From: JBAXZR01 sp041670165
GTDB lineage: Bacteria > Bacillota > Clostridia > Christensenellales > UBA1242
Length of the DNA stretch: 35,523 bases
Direction of reading: 5' to 3'
Assembly (NCBI GenBank): GCA_041670165.1
Contig: JBAXZR010000012.1
Coordinates: forward strand, 1 to 35,523
Both the position numbers and the translations under genes were made by a program. Under the pieces are notes generated by a model. That model was given only the letters and a program-made list of their open reading frames with translations. It did not search any database and was not told the DNA's origin. How positions within the stretch are numbered: position 1 is the stretch's first letter; every line of letters starts with the position of its first letter. Shown here piece after piece: positions 32,673 through 35,523 of this stretch.

Positions 32673-34709
32673 ATGGAAGAAAAAAATGTTACAGAAAGAC
32701 CTGAAGGTAATAAGTACAAAATTGTTTTGGAAGAAAAAGATTATCCATTTCTGATTAATCAAGAACTTCAAATAAGAGTGTTTTTAAATTCAAAAAATTT
32801 TTGTAAATGGACTTTGAATGATTACTCAGTTTTGTTTTCACATTACAAAAGCTTGTTTTATGAGTGCGATAAAATTGATTTAAAATTCTTTGAAAAGAGT
32901 TATTTAAGCACTTTTCAAGCTTTGATTTATTTGAACCAAAAAATAGAAAAAGACAATGCCAATCTTATAAAAATGCAAAATCTTTTTCAAGAGTACAAAA
33001 ATGATAAAAATTTCCAAGAATCATTTGGTGAAAAAATTAAGGATAATATTGAAAAGCTTCAAAACAAAATTGAAAATCAGGAAAATTCTTATGAGGTTTT
33101 AAGTTCACTTCACACTAATATTGAAAATAAATTCTCTAGCTCAATTTTTGAAATTGCAAACAAAGATAATTTTGAAGAAGCAATGGTAAATTTGTTGTTA
33201 GAACAAAATAATTTTTGTTTAAGTAGTGTTGCTCAAAAATCATTTTATATTGCATATCAAGATCAGTTTCATAGACTTGATGAATCAACAATTAAATTTC
33301 TTGTCAACAGAAAAGACAATGGAATTGAATACCTTTTAACAAATTTAAACAAAGTTTCAGCAGATTTGTTTAGTTATATAACAAAAAACCCTAATGTTGA
33401 TCAATCATTGAAAAATCATTTTGCTTCAAGTGTTGAAATTGATAATGTCGATGAGGATTTTATTGTTAATTCTGTTTGCCAAAAGGAATATGATCCTGAC
33501 ATTTTGACAGCTCTCTGCTATTCAAAAAATTTGTCTTCAATTAAAGCATCAGAATTGTTTTTTTCTTCAAATGCAACAACTGCTCAAAAAATTGCTCTCT
33601 TATCAAAAAATTGGCCTGATAGAAAGGAGCATTTGTTCGAGCTTGCTCAAATGTTTCAATTTGAAAATTATTCAAAATTATCAGAAAGTGAAGTTGATTC
33701 TTTGATTCAAGCTGTGTGGATAAGTATAGGTAGATTCAATGGAATCAAAACTCCTATATGTAATTTTAAAAAAGAAGGTCCACATATGGCTCTTTGGGGC
33801 TCTTGGTTGAAAGATTTGCAAAAATCAAAATCTATTGAATCAATTAATGCACACGGATATTTTGAGATTTATTTGAACAATTTCAACAGTTATAAGCAAA
33901 ACAAGGGTTATGAAATTCTATTTTCTGTTATTCACGAAATGGTTCATTCTAATCAAACAAAAAATGAATATGAAAAAAATATAAAATTAAAAGACGGAAA
34001 TTATGCTGCTGTAAATTCAATCTCAAAAATGCTTCTAAATTTTGTGCAACCAATTTATTTTGCAGGAACTTCACCTTTATTTGTGGCTGAGTATTGTCGC
34101 CTTGTTGAAAAAACTGGCGACCCATATTTCTTTGCTAAAAAAGATTTTGTACCTGAAGACTATTTTGAAGATGCTTCGGTTTATAGTCAATTTGTTAGTA
34201 CATATAAAAAAGTTGATATTGCAACTCTTTCAATGCATATGGCAGTGGCAAAAGATATTCTTGAAAGTATTATCCACGAAAAACTTATTGATGTATATAA
34301 TGCATTAAGTGAAACTCCTACATCGAATTTTATTTATCTAAATTTTACAAATGAACTAGATGCAAGATGGGGCGCTATTAGCTTTATTGAAGAAACGATT
34401 GATGTCTATAAAGAAAAAGGTTACAGTACTGCATCGTTGAAAAATATATATAAAAGATATATTGAAGAAGAAAATATTAATGCCGCTTATGGCAAAAATT
34501 TGGAAAGTTCAATTTTGCTTATTGCTATTGAACTTGCCAAAAAGGGTTATATAAAAATTGATAATAAAAATGTTGAAAATGAAGTTTTGAATTATATTAA
34601 ACAATTAAATTCTAATAATGAAAATGATATTTCAAAAGAAGCAACTGCGGTTCTTTCAAAAGACGATAAAAAAAATGAAAGGCGCAGTGAAAGAGAGGCT
34701 TCATTATGA
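32673..34709 (+). CDS. HExxH (HEMVH) metallopeptidase-like helical protein
   Basis: The 678-residue product has no signal peptide. A coiled-coil-like stretch lies at about 90-150 (KIEKDNANLIKMQNLFQEYK). Helical repeat-like sequence follows to ~350, and a zincin helix with HEMVH stands at 421-425 (FSVIHEMVHSNQ). Downstream, NELDARWGAISF may carry the third ligand. The order of landmarks (LLSKNWPDRK, TPICNF, HExxH, NELDARW) parallels the 599-residue protein (LVKEWNDIK, TPKFNI, HEYRH, NEFDSRN), which suggests distant homology. GAGGAG lies eight bases before ATG 32673. The C-terminal tail is Lys/Glu/Arg-rich and disordered. The next gene overlaps its stop by 4 nt. Confidence 0.87.
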   Translation: MEEKNVTERPEGNKYKIVLEEKDYPFLINQELQIRVFLNSKNFCKWTLNDYSVLFSHYKSLFYECDKIDLKFFEKSYLSTFQALIYLNQKIEKDNANLIKMQNLFQEYKNDKNFQESFGEKIKDNIEKLQNKIENQENSYEVLSSLHTNIENKFSSSIFEIANKDNFEEAMVNLLLEQNNFCLSSVAQKSFYIAYQDQFHRLDESTIKFLVNRKDNGIEYLLTNLNKVSADLFSYITKNPNVDQSLKNHFASSVEIDNVDEDFIVNSVCQKEYDPDILTALCYSKNLSSIKASELFFSSNATTAQKIALLSKNWPDRKEHLFELAQMFQFENYSKLSESEVDSLIQAVWISIGRFNGIKTPICNFKKEGPHMALWGSWLKDLQKSKSIESINAHGYFEIYLNNFNSYKQNKGYEILFSVIHEMVHSNQTKNEYEKNIKLKDGNYAAVNSISKMLLNFVQPIYFAGTSPLFVAEYCRLVEKTGDPYFFAKKDFVPEDYFEDASVYSQFVSTYKKVDIATLSMHMAVAKDILESIIHEKLIDVYNALSETPTSNFIYLNFTNELDARWGAISFIEETIDVYKEKGYSTASLKNIYKRYIEEENINAAYGKNLESSILLIAIELAKKGYIKIDNKNVENEVLNYIKQLNSNNENDISKEATAVLSKDDKKNERRSEREASL

Positions 34710-35077
34710 TTTCAAAAGATGTTGCCTTAACAATTATTTTTGACAAAGATGAAAAAGATGAGAAAAAAATTGAATATTTGCAAGGGATTGAATTTGGACA
34801 AGAAGAATTAATTAAGATATTGTTAAATGAATATGTTTCTGAAAGTGTTAAACTGAATGCAATTTCAATTTTTAGTTTAAGAAAAAAAATATTGTCAGAA
34901 AAGATATTAAAAGAAATTTTTGAAAACAAAAAAATCAGTAACAAAATCAAAAATTCACTTGCTCTCAATTTGACAAGTTGTTTTTCTGGTTCTCTTGTCT
35001 TAAAACTTTTAAATAATAATCTTTTATCTTCGATAAGCAAAACTTGTTTCAAAAACCATTTGTTAAATAAGAAATAA
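34706..35077 (+). CDS. small helical partner of the second zincin-like protein
   Basis: The 123-residue product is unrecognised. It is helical with HEAT-like spacing (EELIKILLNEYVSESVKLNA, then KILKEIFENKKISNKIKNSL), ends in a basic tail and has no signal peptide. ATGA at 34706-34709 overlaps the previous stop, with GAGAGG seven bases upstream, so translation is coupled. The arrangement copies the zincin plus small protein pair at 30493-32644. The terminator follows 25 nt later. Confidence 0.8.
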   Translation: MISKDVALTIIFDKDEKDEKKIEYLQGIEFGQEELIKILLNEYVSESVKLNAISIFSLRKKILSEKILKEIFENKKISNKIKNSLALNLTSCFSGSLVLKLLNNNLLSSISKTCFKNHLLNKK

Positions 35078-35101
35078 TTTTTGCATAATCTATTTAAAGC
35101 G

Positions 35102-35132
35102 TCTCTTAAGTTTAACACTTAGGAGATTTTTT
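35102..35132 (+). terminator. terminator closing the zincin cassettes
   Basis: TCTCTTAAG (35102-35110) pairs with CTTAGGAGA (35118-35126), with one T-G pair, around a seven-base loop and is followed by six Ts. Confidence 0.85.
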
Positions 35133-35389
35133 AAAAAACTTTTTGATGATTTTTTGATTAAAGTTAAATGTACATGACAAAAATTTAACTTTTGTCTAAC
35201 ATTTTTAAAATTTTTTTAATGGAAGAATTGAGTTAAAACATAAATATTATTATTAAAAAATCATTCAATTGCTAAGCAAAAAATTGTTAATATATGACAC
35301 ACATGGGGTGGTGTTGGCTTTAAGAAAAGGGGAAGAAAGGAGAAAAGACGAAAAAAGATGAAAAAAGAGAAAAAAGATTAAAAAAGCAG
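35133..35389. other. gene-free region with a purine tract before a stable-RNA-type promoter
   Basis: No supported gene was found here. From about 35325 to 35387 the plus strand is almost all purine, built from loosely repeated GAAAAAAGA units with only a few pyrimidines. The tract ends against a consensus -35 box. An A-rich tract in this place can act as an UP element for RNA polymerase alpha; that role is inferred. Confidence 0.5.
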
Positions 35390-35418
35390 TTGACAACTCT
35401 AAGGGTGTATGTTAACAT
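35390..35418 (+). promoter_or_regulatory. strong promoter reading out of the window
   Basis: TTGACA (35390-35395), a 17-nt spacer and TAACAT (35413-35418) predict a start near 35425. The -10 region is part of the palindrome ATGTTAACAT (35409-35418). The leader then shows a 7-bp hairpin, ACGGAGC/GCTTCGT at 35444-35461. The setting suggests an rRNA or tRNA operon just beyond the end, but no mature RNA sequence is reached. Confidence 0.6.
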
Positions 35419-35523
35419 GTTCAAGCTTTCAGAAATGAGAGCGACGGAGCTGTTGCTTCGTAAACGCATAATGACAATTGAATAAGAGAATAAAAAAGCA
35501 AAAAAGGTAAATTAAAAGTGCGA

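Noticed and set aside
35294..35323. Nine-codon peptide MTHMGWCWL with two tryptophans, resembling a trp leader peptide
   Set aside because: No ribosome binding site, no attenuator hairpin after it and no tryptophan gene downstream; a new promoter starts within 70 bp.
35425..35523. tRNA or start of 16S rRNA at the right end
   Set aside because: No cloverleaf and no conserved 16S 5' sequence is present before the window ends; only a promoter and leader hairpin can be supported.

Overview
The window is AT-rich, roughly one third G+C by eye. It carries AGGAGG-type ribosome binding sites, factor-independent terminators, near-consensus TTGACA/TATAAT promoters, a zinc-type L33 protein, an L10-leader attenuator and a tRNA-Ser with an encoded CCA end. 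This fits a low-GC Firmicute (Bacillota), probably an uncultured Clostridia-like gut or host-associated bacterium. The giant BspA-type surface protein and the many genes I cannot name point the same way. I cannot place it more finely from sequence alone. No insertion sequence, integrase, CRISPR array or phage structural gene was seen.

Layout. (1) 1-350: a tRNA-Ser(GCU) gene on the minus strand with two possible promoters, divergent from the giant gene. (2) 353-15702: one gene of 14.8 kb for a membrane-anchored, externally oriented protein of about 4,918 residues (beta-rich Ig-like part, ~39-residue YYE repeats, LRR_5/BspA repeats, pre-peptidase-like C-terminus). A small Sel1-like cytosolic protein gene follows 11 bp later. 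(3) 15703-16075: a structured gene-free gap ending in a strong promoter. (4) 16076-18467: rpmG-secE-nusG-rplK-rplA, with two separate RNA structures that copy the L1 binding site of 23S rRNA, one before rplK and one before rplA. (5) 18468-21433: three minus-strand genes (unknown helical protein; six-TM zinc-ribbon protein; HxxxDG acyltransferase) that split the usual rplKAJL cluster. (6) 21488-22683: promoter, L10 leader, rplJ and rplL, ending in a bidirectional terminator. rpoB does not follow. (7) 22711-25711: degV-family gene (minus), trpS (plus), a small leucine-rich protein gene (minus) and an ArsR-type regulator (plus).

(8) 25822-35132 is the least familiar part and the best candidate for something undescribed. 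It holds three translationally coupled gene pairs and one single exported protein. The first pair is a cytosolic LRR_5 protein with an unassigned Cys-containing C-terminal domain, overlapping a gene whose product looks by eye like gamma-glutamyl-phosphate reductase (ProA) with the catalytic-cysteine segment deleted. Then comes a small putative lipoprotein. Two homologous-looking cassettes follow, each a large helical HExxH metallopeptidase-like protein (HEYRH; HEMVH) overlapping a ~120-residue helical protein. The first pair appears to be transcribed from a promoter that makes a leaderless message, and the first zincin promoter overlaps a 52-bp inverted repeat. (9) 35133-35523: a purine tract and a strong promoter reading out of the window, probably into a stable-RNA operon.

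The translation block (tRNA-Ser, L33, SecE, NusG, L11, L1, L10, L12, TrpRS) is ordinary in content, but its regulation is easy to read in the sequence: L1 and L10 autogenous control sites are both visible. The accessory genes around it are mostly surface proteins, repeat proteins and peptidase-like proteins of unknown function.
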